Shown in pieces: positions 1 through 6,275 of a DNA stretch of 7,504 bases (the stretch's first letter is position 1; each line of letters opens with the position of its first letter). The stretch covers positions 1 to 7,504 of the forward strand of contig JANYDZ010000730.1 in the NCBI GenBank assembly GCA_025363375.1, given 5' to 3'. Origin of the DNA: Hyphomicrobiales bacterium (lineage in GTDB: Bacteria > Pseudomonadota > Alphaproteobacteria > Rhizobiales > Beijerinckiaceae). Under the pieces are notes generated by a model. It was not told the DNA's origin and did no database searches. It saw only the letters and a list, made by a program, of their open reading frames with translations. The position numbers and the translations under genes are program-made.

Positions 1-733
1 GAATGCCGCCGATCACTTCGTATTCGCACACGCCGTAGGGAATTTCGCTCGACGACATCAGAAACGACATGGGGTCGCATCCCACTACGATGGCTACCGG
101 CATCGGTTCCTTGCGCGCCTCGTATTTGTCGCGCTGAATGCGTCCGTGCTTGCCCGGCGAAATGTAAAAGCCGACGGTTTGCCTGTCGTGAATCATCACG
201 CGGTACGTGCCGCAATTGATCCAGCCCTCGTCGGGATCGCGCGTCACGTTGAAACTGCCGGTGCCGATGTAGCGGCCTCCGTCGTCCTCGTGCCATTTGG
301 GCGTCGGGAAAACGCCAATGTCGACATCGTCCCCTTTTATGATGTTTTCGAACACCGGGCCGTCGTTCACGTAGCGCGGCTCGATGCGTTTCAGATCGGC
401 CATGTAATTTGTGCGAAAGGCCTCGCTTAGTTCTATCTTGGTGAGGTCGGTTGGAAAACCCAGCGTCATGCGCTGCCTCTTGCCGCCGAAGAAATTCACC
501 AGCAGCCGGCTTCCCGGCAGCGTTCCCGGCACGTCTTCAAAAATGACGGCCGGCGCGTTCTCGTCGTGCAGGACGACTTCGCTGGCCATGCCGATTTCTT
601 CCTGCCAATTGAGGCCTTTGACCTCGCGCACCTCGCCGAGCTTGCGCGCCTCCTCGATCCATTCGCGCAGATCGGCATAGGCGAGTTCCGCCTTGATTTC
701 GGCGGCTTTCTTCGGCGGCGGATCGGCGGGCAT
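1..733 (-). CDS. UbiD-family prenylated-FMN decarboxylase, N-terminal part (gene runs off the left edge)
   Basis: The minus-strand frame is open from an ATG at 733-731 to the window edge, giving 244 complete codons of a family usually about 450-500 residues long. The start is supported by CAGGAGAG about 5 bases upstream and by a promoter further back. Residues 155-182 carry the family signature: GTGSFNVTRDPDEGW, then INCGTYR. Aligned by eye with fungal ferulate decarboxylase Fdc1, N173, H196 and E237 match the metal/prFMN ligands (Fdc1 N168, H191, E233), and R178 matches catalytic R173. The remaining catalytic glutamates lie beyond the edge. Family members reversibly (de)carboxylate aromatic or alpha,beta-unsaturated acids in the cytoplasm and need prFMN made by UbiX, which is not seen here. 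The gene is divergent from a HyuAB operon, so a catabolic role is more likely than ubiquinone synthesis. The substrate is unknown. The family call is firm. Confidence 0.93.
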   Translation of the reverse strand, partial: MPADPPPKKAAEIKAELAYADLREWIEEARKLGEVREVKGLNWQEEIGMASEVVLHDENAPAVIFEDVPGTLPGSRLLVNFFGGKRQRMTLGFPTDLTKIELSEAFRTNYMADLKRIEPRYVNDGPVFENIIKGDDVDIGVFPTPKWHEDDGGRYIGTGSFNVTRDPDEGWINCGTYRVMIHDRQTVGFYISPGKHGRIQRDKYEARKEPMPVAIVVGCDPMSFLMSSSEIPYGVCEYEVIGGI

Positions 734-752
734 GAAACTCTCCTGACGCGGC

Positions 753-774
753 GCGCGATGTTTGTTGATCGCGC
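753..774. promoter_or_regulatory. Inverted repeat over the ubiD -10 region, candidate operator
   Basis: A perfect 7-bp inverted repeat, GCGCGAT (753-759) and ATCGCGC (768-774), is separated by 8 bases. It covers the -10 hexamer and part of the spacer of the minus-strand promoter, as an operator would. The arms are GC-rich, so chance is a real alternative in this genome. No regulator gene is present in the window to pair with it. Confidence 0.3.
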
Positions 775-786
775 CAGGCATGTCAA
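758..786 (-). promoter_or_regulatory. Probable sigma-70-type promoter of the ubiD-like gene
   Basis: On the minus strand a perfect -35 hexamer TTGACA (plus positions 781-786) is followed by a 17-base spacer and a weaker -10, AAACAT (plus 758-763, 3 of 6 consensus bases). Transcription would start near 750, leaving a leader of under 20 bases that contains the ribosome-binding site. The -35 and the spacing are strong; the -10 is poor, which would suit a promoter needing activation. Two inverted repeats overlap these elements. Confidence 0.5.
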
Positions 787-813
787 TCGGCGCGCGCTTG
801 GCCGATGCTGACA
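781..813. promoter_or_regulatory. Imperfect inverted repeat at the ubiD -35, candidate operator of the divergent promoter region
   Basis: The left arm TGTCA-ATCGGC (781-791) matches the right arm GCCGAT-GC-TGACA (801-813) over 11 pairs, with a 2-base bulge (807-808) and a 9-base centre. The left arm contains the complement of the TTGACA -35 of the ubiD-like gene. The position between divergent genes and the length of the match fit a site for a dimeric regulator. A stem-loop or a chance match remains possible. Confidence 0.35.
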
Positions 814-821
814 AGCCGCGC

Positions 822-850
822 CGGACAATGCTAGAGAGTCACAATATCAA
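822..850 (+). promoter_or_regulatory. Weak candidate promoter of the TAXI-hyuA-hyuB operon
   Basis: CGGACA (822-827), a 17-base spacer and TATCAA (845-850, 4 of 6 consensus bases) give a plausible plus-strand promoter just before the TAXI gene. A start near 857 would leave a very short leader to ATG 864, or about 28 bases to ATG 885. The -35 is poor, so this is only a suggestion. Confidence 0.22.
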
Positions 851-863
851 ACGCGGGCGCAAA

Positions 864-1778
864 ATGTCCGCATCGGGAAGCGCCATGAAGATAGGAACCG
901 CCGGAGCCAACAGCACATTTCTCGCGCAGGGACTCGCGCTCAAGGCCGTGTTCGAGAAAGCAGGGGTTCCCGGCCCCGTTGAAATCTTGCAATCGCCGTC
1001 CGCCAGCATTGAAAACGCGCAACGCATAGGCGCCGGCGAGCTCGACTTCGGGTTCATGGCCGCCAACTGGATTGGCCGCGCCCTGCGCGGCGAGAAGCCG
1101 TTCGCGTCGCCGATCGGCCTGCGCATGGCGGCGCCGATGAATCTTGGCCCGATGTATTTTATCGTCCGCGCGGATTCCAACGTCAAAACAGTCGCGGATT
1201 TGCGCGGCAAGCGCGTCGCCGTGGGCCCGGCGACCAGCGGGACGGCGCAGCACGCGCTGTCGATTTTCGGCGCGTTGGGTTTCAGCTTCGACGACGTCAC
1301 GCCGGAATGGCTCGACTTTCCCGCCGGCGGTGAAGCGGTGGGGCGCGGCGAAATCGACGCGCAACTGCAATGTCCCGTTCCCAATCCCGTCATGAGCGCG
1401 CTCGACGCGAAATACGATTACCGGGTTCTGCCCTACGCGCCCGGCGATCTTGAAAAGGTGATGGCCGAAAATACGATTTATCGCCGGGCAAACATGCGCC
1501 AGGGCGCCTTGCGCGCTCTGGGCGAGGACCGCGCGCAACCCGGGGTGACGAATGTGCTTGTGTGTCACCAGCGCCAGTCCGCCGCCAGTGTCGAATCTGT
1601 CGTGCGCGCCGTCGTCGGCGGCGCCGACGAACTCGCGCGGCTCAATCCCCTGTTCACAGGTATGGCGGACCTCTGGGCGCCCTTGAAGCGACAAGGCGCG
1701 CGCGTTCTCGAGTTCGGGGGCGTGCCTTTACACGAAGGCGCGCGCGCGGGTTACAGAGCCGCGGGTCTTTTGGCTTGA
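864..1778 (+). CDS. TAXI-family (TRAP-type) solute-binding protein, apparently without a signal peptide
   Basis: The protein has 304 residues from ATG 864. ATG 885 (297 residues), ATG 828 and TTG 762 are alternative starts, none with a good ribosome-binding site. It matches the TAXI/NMT1-like periplasmic binding fold: a first strand and loop KIGTAGANSTF (9-19), the segment ASIENAQRIGAGELDFGFM (47-65), and later VADLRGKRVAVGP followed by SGTAQHALSIFGALG. TAXI proteins usually bind small organic anions for TRAP transporters and carry a cleavable leader. Here the fold begins within about 10 residues of the start, and even the longest upstream extension contains no hydrophobic stretch. Either it acts in the cytoplasm, or it is exported some other way. 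No TRAP membrane subunit is nearby. It is the first gene of a tight plus-strand run, 26 bases before hyuA, so it probably senses or handles the substrate of that enzyme. The family call is good; the role is inferred. Confidence 0.82.
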   Translation: MSASGSAMKIGTAGANSTFLAQGLALKAVFEKAGVPGPVEILQSPSASIENAQRIGAGELDFGFMAANWIGRALRGEKPFASPIGLRMAAPMNLGPMYFIVRADSNVKTVADLRGKRVAVGPATSGTAQHALSIFGALGFSFDDVTPEWLDFPAGGEAVGRGEIDAQLQCPVPNPVMSALDAKYDYRVLPYAPGDLEKVMAENTIYRRANMRQGALRALGEDRAQPGVTNVLVCHQRQSAASVESVVRAVVGGADELARLNPLFTGMADLWAPLKRQGARVLEFGGVPLHEGARAGYRAAGLLA

Positions 1779-1804
1779 TCGATCAAACACTCGCGGGAAA
1801 AATC

Positions 1805-3895
1805 ATGGCAGGTTCGCGTTACAGGCTCGGCGTCGACGTAGGCGGCACGCATACGGATCTGGTTCTGCTGAACGTGGCGACCGGCGAATTGTTCGTCGAA
1901 AAGGTTTCATCCACTCCGAAAAATCCGGCGCTGGGCGTCCTCAACGGCGTGGCGAAATTCGCGGCGCGCGGCGTGAAGCCCCATGAAATCGAATTTTTCG
2001 CGCACGGCACCACCATCACGACAAACGCGCTGCTCGAAATGCGCGGCCCCAAGGTAGGCCTGTTCGTGACGAAGGGTTTTCGCGCCGTGCAGGAAATTCA
2101 GCAGCAGGCGCGCGACGGCAACCTCTTCGACTATTTCTACGCCAAGCCGGCCCCCATTGCGCCGCAAAGTCTGACGCGCGAAATTCCCGAGCGTTCCGAC
2201 TACACGGGCAAGGCGCTTCTGGCGCTCGACAAGGACGCCGTGCGCCTCGCCGCGCGCGAATTGCGCGACGCGGGCGTGCAATCCATCGCCGTTTGCTATC
2301 TCTTTTCGTTCATGAATCCCGGCCATGAAGAAGAGACGCGGCGCATCGTCAAGGACGAGGCGCCGGGAATCAGCGTTTCGATCTCGAGCGAGGTCCTGCC
2401 GCGCTTGCGCGAATGGCCGCGCATGTCCACGACCTTGCTGAACGCCTATCTCGAACCCGTGCTCGCGCGGTACATCGACCATCTCAACAAGGGGCTCGAC
2501 GAGGCTGGCGTCGTCACGCAACAGCGCTTTCTCATGCAGTCCAACGGCGGCGTCATGCCCTTCGTCGCCGCGATCAACGGCGGCAAGACCGTGCATACCC
2601 TGTTCTCGGGCCCGGCGGCGGGCGCGCAGGCGAGCGCCTGGCTGGCCGAGAACGACGCCGAACGCGGACTCGTCACGCTCGACATGGGCGGCACGAGCGC
2701 GGATATCGCCTTCATCGAAGGCGGCGTGCCGCTTGAAATCACCGAAGGCGTCATCGCGCGTCGCCAAATCGACGTGCCCTCGCTCGACATGACCACCATT
2801 TCCGCCGGCGGCGGTTCGCTGGCGGCGGTTGACGGCGCGGGCTTTCTCACGGTGGGTCCGCAAAGCGCCGGCGCCGATCCCGGCCCCGCCTGCTACGGGC
2901 GCGGCGGCGATCAACCCGCGGTCACCGACGCCGATGTCGTCTGCGGCTTTCTCAATCCAGATTATTTTCTCGGCGGCTCGCAGAAGCTCGATGTCGCGGC
3001 CTCGCGCGCGGCCATCAAGGCCCGCGTCGCCGATCCTCTCGGCATGAGCGTGCTCGAAGCCGCCGCCGGCATTCGCCGCATTGTCGATATGCGCATGGCC
3101 GACGAGGTGCTGGTCTTCGCCGCCAAGCGCGGCGTCGACCTTTCGGCCTTCACGCTGTTGCCGTTCGGCGGCGCTGGCGCGGTGCACGCGGCCGCGGTCG
3201 CGGAAGAGCTGAACATGCGCCGCATTCTAGTGCCGGCGCGGCCGGGGGCCTTTTCCGCGTTGGGCTTGTTGTGCACCGACGTGGTGCACGATTACATTCG
3301 CTCGGAATTGTCTCCGCTCGCGTCGATCACCGCCGAACACGCCGAGGCGGTCTACGCGGGTCTGGAAGACAAGGCGCGCGAAGAACTTCTCGCCGAAGGC
3401 ATGACGTTGGAAGACTCGCGTTTCCTGCGCGAGCTTGACATGCGCTACACTGGCCAGGGCTATGAATTGCGCACACCTATCGAGGGGCTTTACGAAAAGC
3501 GTCTGACGGAGCAATCGCTTGCGGCGGCGCGCGACCGTTTCGACGAACGTCACGCGCAAATCCATGGACACGCCGCCAAGGAGCGCCCGGTCGAAGTGGT
3601 GAGCTATCGCCTGCGCGTGCGCGTCGCCGTGCCGAAATATAGGCAACGCGCGGAAATTGCGCCGGCGAACCCGCGCCCCGCGGGCGACGCGTTGAAAGGC
3701 AAGAGGCAAATTTATTTCGACGGCAAGACCGCGCGCGAAAGCGCCGTCTATGAACGCGATGGCCTCGATGTCGGCGTCTCCATCGTGGGTCCGGCCATCG
3801 TCGAGCAATTCGACGCGACGACCGTTGTGCCGCCCGGCTGGAGCGCGCGCGTCGATCGCCATCGCAATCTCGTGCTGGAAAAGGGAGCCGCCTGA
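1805..3895 (+). CDS. hyuA: Hydantoinase A/oxoprolinase-family subunit (HyuA-like, ATP-binding)
   Basis: The protein has 696 residues, the normal length for HyuA. The frame is open upstream to 1562, but homology starts at ATG 1805, giving MAGSRYRLGVDVGGTHTD. Visible motifs are the first phosphate-binding loop DVGGTHTD (11-18), HGTT (67-70), the second phosphate loop DMGGTSAD (293-300), SAGGGS (333-338), GADPGPACYG (356-365) and PFGGAGA (453-459). These belong to the actin-like ATPase fold of hydantoinase A, 5-oxoprolinase and acetone/acetophenone carboxylase subunits. The subunit would use ATP to phosphorylate a carbonyl or enol of the substrate and pass it to HyuB in a cytoplasmic complex. 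The common motif is DxGGTFTD; here residue 16 is His rather than Phe. It is followed by hyuB with a 2-base gap. No third, carboxylase-type subunit is seen. Family certain; hydantoin, oxoproline-like lactam or ketone as substrate cannot be decided. Confidence 0.93.
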   Translation: MAGSRYRLGVDVGGTHTDLVLLNVATGELFVEKVSSTPKNPALGVLNGVAKFAARGVKPHEIEFFAHGTTITTNALLEMRGPKVGLFVTKGFRAVQEIQQQARDGNLFDYFYAKPAPIAPQSLTREIPERSDYTGKALLALDKDAVRLAARELRDAGVQSIAVCYLFSFMNPGHEEETRRIVKDEAPGISVSISSEVLPRLREWPRMSTTLLNAYLEPVLARYIDHLNKGLDEAGVVTQQRFLMQSNGGVMPFVAAINGGKTVHTLFSGPAAGAQASAWLAENDAERGLVTLDMGGTSADIAFIEGGVPLEITEGVIARRQIDVPSLDMTTISAGGGSLAAVDGAGFLTVGPQSAGADPGPACYGRGGDQPAVTDADVVCGFLNPDYFLGGSQKLDVAASRAAIKARVADPLGMSVLEAAAGIRRIVDMRMADEVLVFAAKRGVDLSAFTLLPFGGAGAVHAAAVAEELNMRRILVPARPGAFSALGLLCTDVVHDYIRSELSPLASITAEHAEAVYAGLEDKAREELLAEGMTLEDSRFLRELDMRYTGQGYELRTPIEGLYEKRLTEQSLAAARDRFDERHAQIHGHAAKERPVEVVSYRLRVRVAVPKYRQRAEIAPANPRPAGDALKGKRQIYFDGKTARESAVYERDGLDVGVSIVGPAIVEQFDATTVVPPGWSARVDRHRNLVLEKGAA

Positions 3896-3897
3896 TC

Positions 3898-5550
3898 ATG
3901 GACGCCATCACAATCCAGATCTTGCGCAACAAGATCGCCAGCCTCGTCGATGAAATGCACTATCATTTCTATCGTTCCGGCTATTCGACGATCATTCGCG
4001 AATCCCGCGATTTTTCATGCGTTATTGTCGACCGCACGGGCCGCCTCATCGTTTCGCCGCCGATGTTCTTTCACGCGCCCGTCTACCGCCATCTCGTCGG
4101 CCGCATTCGCGAGCTTTATGGCCGGGACATTAAAGAGGGCGATGTCTTTGTCTCCAATCATCCCTACGAAGGCGGTTTGCCGCATGTGTCGGACATGGCC
4201 TTCGTTTCGCCCGTTTTCGCCAACGGCGAGATCGTCGCGTTCTCCGGCACGATCGCGCACAAGGCCGATGTCGGCGGCACGATGCCGGGCTCGACGTCGG
4301 CGAACGCGACGGAAATGTACCACGAAGGCGTACTTGTGCCGCCCATCAAGATTTGGGACGCGGGAAAGCATCTTCCGGACGTGGAACGCCTGATTCTCGC
4401 CAATTCCCGTCAACCCGTACTCGTGCGCGGCGACATGCTGGCGCAAATCGCGGTCACGCAAATGGGCGCCGCGCGCGTCGCCGAGCTTTGCGCGCGCTTC
4501 GGCGCGGACACGTTGACGGACGCGTTCGCCGCCATTCTGCGCGGCGCGGCCGATGAACTGAGAGGCGCCATCGCAAAATTGCCCGAGGGCGTTTCGTCGG
4601 CCGAAGGCTTCCTCGACAACGACGGCGTGAGCATCGACAAGCCGGTGAAGCTCGCGGTCTCCATCGCCGTCAAGGATGGCCTGGCCAGTTTTGATTTTTC
4701 GAACAGCGATCCGCAGGCGAAGGGTCCGATCAATTTGCGCCCCTCCATGGTCGAGGCATGCGTCTTCTATTCGCTCATCGGCAGCCTCGGGCCAAAGCTG
4801 CGCTTCAACGACGGCATGCGCGATTGCGTGCGACTGATCTATGCGCCGGACACGGTGACCAACGCTTCGCCGCCAAGCCCCGTCTCGAACTATCAGATGG
4901 TGAACCTGAAGCTCGTCGACGTCATCCTCGAGGCCATGGCGAAGTTCAATCCCGCGCGCGCCAACGCGCATGCGGGTTCTTCAAGCGCTCTGTTGATATC
5001 CTGGTCGAAAGGCCGTCCCGGACAATCCAACATGCAATATGAAATCGTCGGCTCCTCCTATGGCGGCGGGCAAGGCCACGACGGCTGCTCGTGTACCGCC
5101 GCGCATCTCAGCAACCTGCACGTGACGCCCATCGAAATTCTCGAATCCGAATATCCCTGCCGCATTCGTCGGTTCGATCTCGTGCCCGATGCCGGCGGAG
5201 CCGGAAAGTGGCGCGGCGGCGTCTCCTTCCAGCGCGAATATGAAGTTCTGGAAGACGCGATGATCATCAGGCGCTTCGATAAAAGCCGCTTTCCGCCGAG
5301 CGGAGTGGCGGGGGGAGCCGACGGACGCGGCGGCCGCTTCGTCGTGCGCGTTGGCGCGAAAGACGAGATCGAGACGCGCGCGTCGGGCCGGTATGATCTG
5401 AAGGCCGGCGATCGTTTTCTGATCCAGAGCGCCGGCGGCGGGGGCTATGGCGATCCAGGCGAACGCGACGCGGACGCGGTCGCCGCCGACGTCGCGGAAG
5501 GCTATGTCTCGCGCGAGGCGGCGAGGGAAATCTACGGCAAGAAGTTCTAG
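3898..5550 (+). CDS. hyuB: Hydantoinase B/oxoprolinase-family subunit (HyuB-like)
   Basis: The protein has 550 residues, close to the usual HyuB length. ATG 3898 follows the hyuA stop by 2 bases, with an AGGGAG ribosome-binding site inside the end of hyuA, implying translational coupling. The N-terminus MDAITIQILRNKI is typical of the family. NHPYEGGLPHVSD (87-99) and AHKADVGG (H121, D124) are the conserved acidic/histidine segments that probably hold a catalytic metal. Later come SYGGGQGHDGCSC (387-399), the TPIEILESEYP and GGAGKWRGG segments, and the glycine-rich end GGGGYGDPG (513-521). HyuB acts with HyuA in the cytoplasm, completing ring opening or carboxylation of the activated substrate. 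Both subunits are full length with no frameshift. The stop lies 6 bases from that of the convergent cupin gene. Family certain, substrate unknown. Confidence 0.93.
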   Translation: MDAITIQILRNKIASLVDEMHYHFYRSGYSTIIRESRDFSCVIVDRTGRLIVSPPMFFHAPVYRHLVGRIRELYGRDIKEGDVFVSNHPYEGGLPHVSDMAFVSPVFANGEIVAFSGTIAHKADVGGTMPGSTSANATEMYHEGVLVPPIKIWDAGKHLPDVERLILANSRQPVLVRGDMLAQIAVTQMGAARVAELCARFGADTLTDAFAAILRGAADELRGAIAKLPEGVSSAEGFLDNDGVSIDKPVKLAVSIAVKDGLASFDFSNSDPQAKGPINLRPSMVEACVFYSLIGSLGPKLRFNDGMRDCVRLIYAPDTVTNASPPSPVSNYQMVNLKLVDVILEAMAKFNPARANAHAGSSSALLISWSKGRPGQSNMQYEIVGSSYGGGQGHDGCSCTAAHLSNLHVTPIEILESEYPCRIRRFDLVPDAGGAGKWRGGVSFQREYEVLEDAMIIRRFDKSRFPPSGVAGGADGRGGRFVVRVGAKDEIETRASGRYDLKAGDRFLIQSAGGGGYGDPGERDADAVAADVAEGYVSREAAREIYGKKF

Positions 5551-5556
5551 ACGCTG

Positions 5557-6081
5557 TTAAGCCTGCTCGAGAATTCTGTCGCGGTTGCGGTTGAAATGAT
5601 AGCGCGGCAGGTGGTCGAGATCGGTTCCGGTCACCCGGATGACCCAGGCGGGATGCGGGTGGCGCGTGGAGTGAATGACGTTGGGCCCGTAGGCGCGCAC
5701 CTGCCCCGGTTCAAGCTTGTAGAGGTCGGACTGTTCAAGTACATGGGCCGCTTCGTTTTCGCCGTTGACGCGCCGCCATTCTGTCATTTCCGTGAAGGCT
5801 TTGGCGTTTCCATAGATCGCCCATGAATTGCCGTGGCTGTGGGGATTGCCTTTTTTGCCGGGCTCCTGCACATGCGCGAGCACGTAAAAATCCGTCTCCG
5901 CGTCGTGAAAAAGCTCCCGCTTGCCGACGGGCGTGTCGTCCTTGAACGTCTCCCTGACGAAATCCGAATTGGCCAGCAGCTTGCGCAGATTGACGGCCAT
6001 GTCGTCGAGCGCTCCGGCAAGCGGTTTCGCCTTCAGGCTGGCGCGGGCATCCGCGCAAAAATTCGCGAGTTCATAGGCCAT
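5557..6081 (-). CDS. Small cupin protein with a three-histidine metal site (cysteine-dioxygenase-like)
   Basis: The protein has 174 residues from ATG 6081. This start has a GGAGGAA ribosome-binding site 5-7 bases upstream; a longer reading to 6123 adds 14 residues and lacks this support. Residues 1-50 are mostly helical in character, followed by a cupin barrel: PHSHGNSWAIYG (80-91) supplies H81 and H83, and GPNVIHSTRHPHPAW (132-146) supplies H137. There is no acidic ligand at the usual cupin Glu position after HxH (N85 and S86 follow G84), so the site resembles the 3-His iron centre of cysteine dioxygenase and related thiol dioxygenases. The likely reaction is metal-dependent oxidation of a small molecule, but an isomerase or non-catalytic cupin is possible. 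It is convergent with hyuB and divergent from the ABC binding protein, so it is probably transcribed alone. Fold call moderately firm, function open. Confidence 0.75.
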   Translation of the reverse strand: MAYELANFCADARASLKAKPLAGALDDMAVNLRKLLANSDFVRETFKDDTPVGKRELFHDAETDFYVLAHVQEPGKKGNPHSHGNSWAIYGNAKAFTEMTEWRRVNGENEAAHVLEQSDLYKLEPGQVRAYGPNVIHSTRHPHPAWVIRVTGTDLDHLPRYHFNRNRDRILEQA

Positions 6082-6124
6082 GTCAATTCCTCCGCGCGCG
6101 GCGCTTCCGCCGCTTCCAGCCAAC

Positions 6125-6178
6125 AGAATAGCACAAGGCGGACGGCGAAAAACAGCCTGTCCGCTCCCCCCGTCCGCC
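6125..6178. promoter_or_regulatory. Upstream region of the cupin gene: weak -10 and a GTCCGC repeat cluster
   Basis: On the minus strand TATTCT (plus 6125-6130, 4 of 6 consensus bases) could be a -10 with a leader of about 36 bases to the cupin ATG; no good -35 is visible. Just upstream is an 8-bp perfect inverted repeat, GGCGGACG (6137-6144) and CGTCCGCC (6171-6178), with another GTCCGC at 6159-6164 forming a direct repeat 13 bases away. These could be regulator sites. GC bias makes chance plausible. Confidence 0.22.
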
Positions 6179-6275
6179 CATTGCCCGATTGACGGGCGTG
6201 GAGGCGATGCATAGCTATACCGCGAGGGTCGGCGCGCCCGGGGGGGCCGAGGCCGCGCTTTGTTCGGAGGGATTT

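Noticed and set aside
146..430. A 94-codon plus-strand frame in the left region
   Set aside because: It is antisense to the ubiD-like gene, whose conserved motifs and ligands are clear on the minus strand.
831..1694. A 287-codon minus-strand frame opposite the TAXI gene
   Set aside because: Antisense shadow with no family resemblance, while the plus strand shows a recognisable binding-protein fold.
1562..1804. An 81-codon upstream extension of the hyuA frame overlapping the TAXI gene
   Set aside because: The extension is Arg-rich, overlaps another gene and precedes the family's conserved N-terminus; ATG 1805 fits both homology and spacing.
1907..3187. A 426-codon open frame on the minus strand opposite hyuA
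   Set aside because: It is the antisense shadow of a clear HyuA gene in GC-rich DNA; its product is Arg/Ala/His-rich with no recognisable domain.
4015..4971. A 318-codon minus-strand frame opposite hyuB
   Set aside because: Shadow of the well-supported HyuB gene; low-complexity Arg/His/Ala composition.
6189..6221. TTGACG followed by an AT-rich TAGCTATACC stretch as a promoter for the binding-protein gene
   Set aside because: At a 17-base spacing the -10 matches only 2 of 6 consensus bases, and the better TATACC lies about 21 bases away, too far for a normal promoter.
6189..6275. In-frame N-terminal extension of the ABC binding protein from a TTG start
   Set aside because: It would place 29 non-hydrophobic residues ahead of a well-formed signal peptide, and the strong GGAGG site points to ATG 6276.
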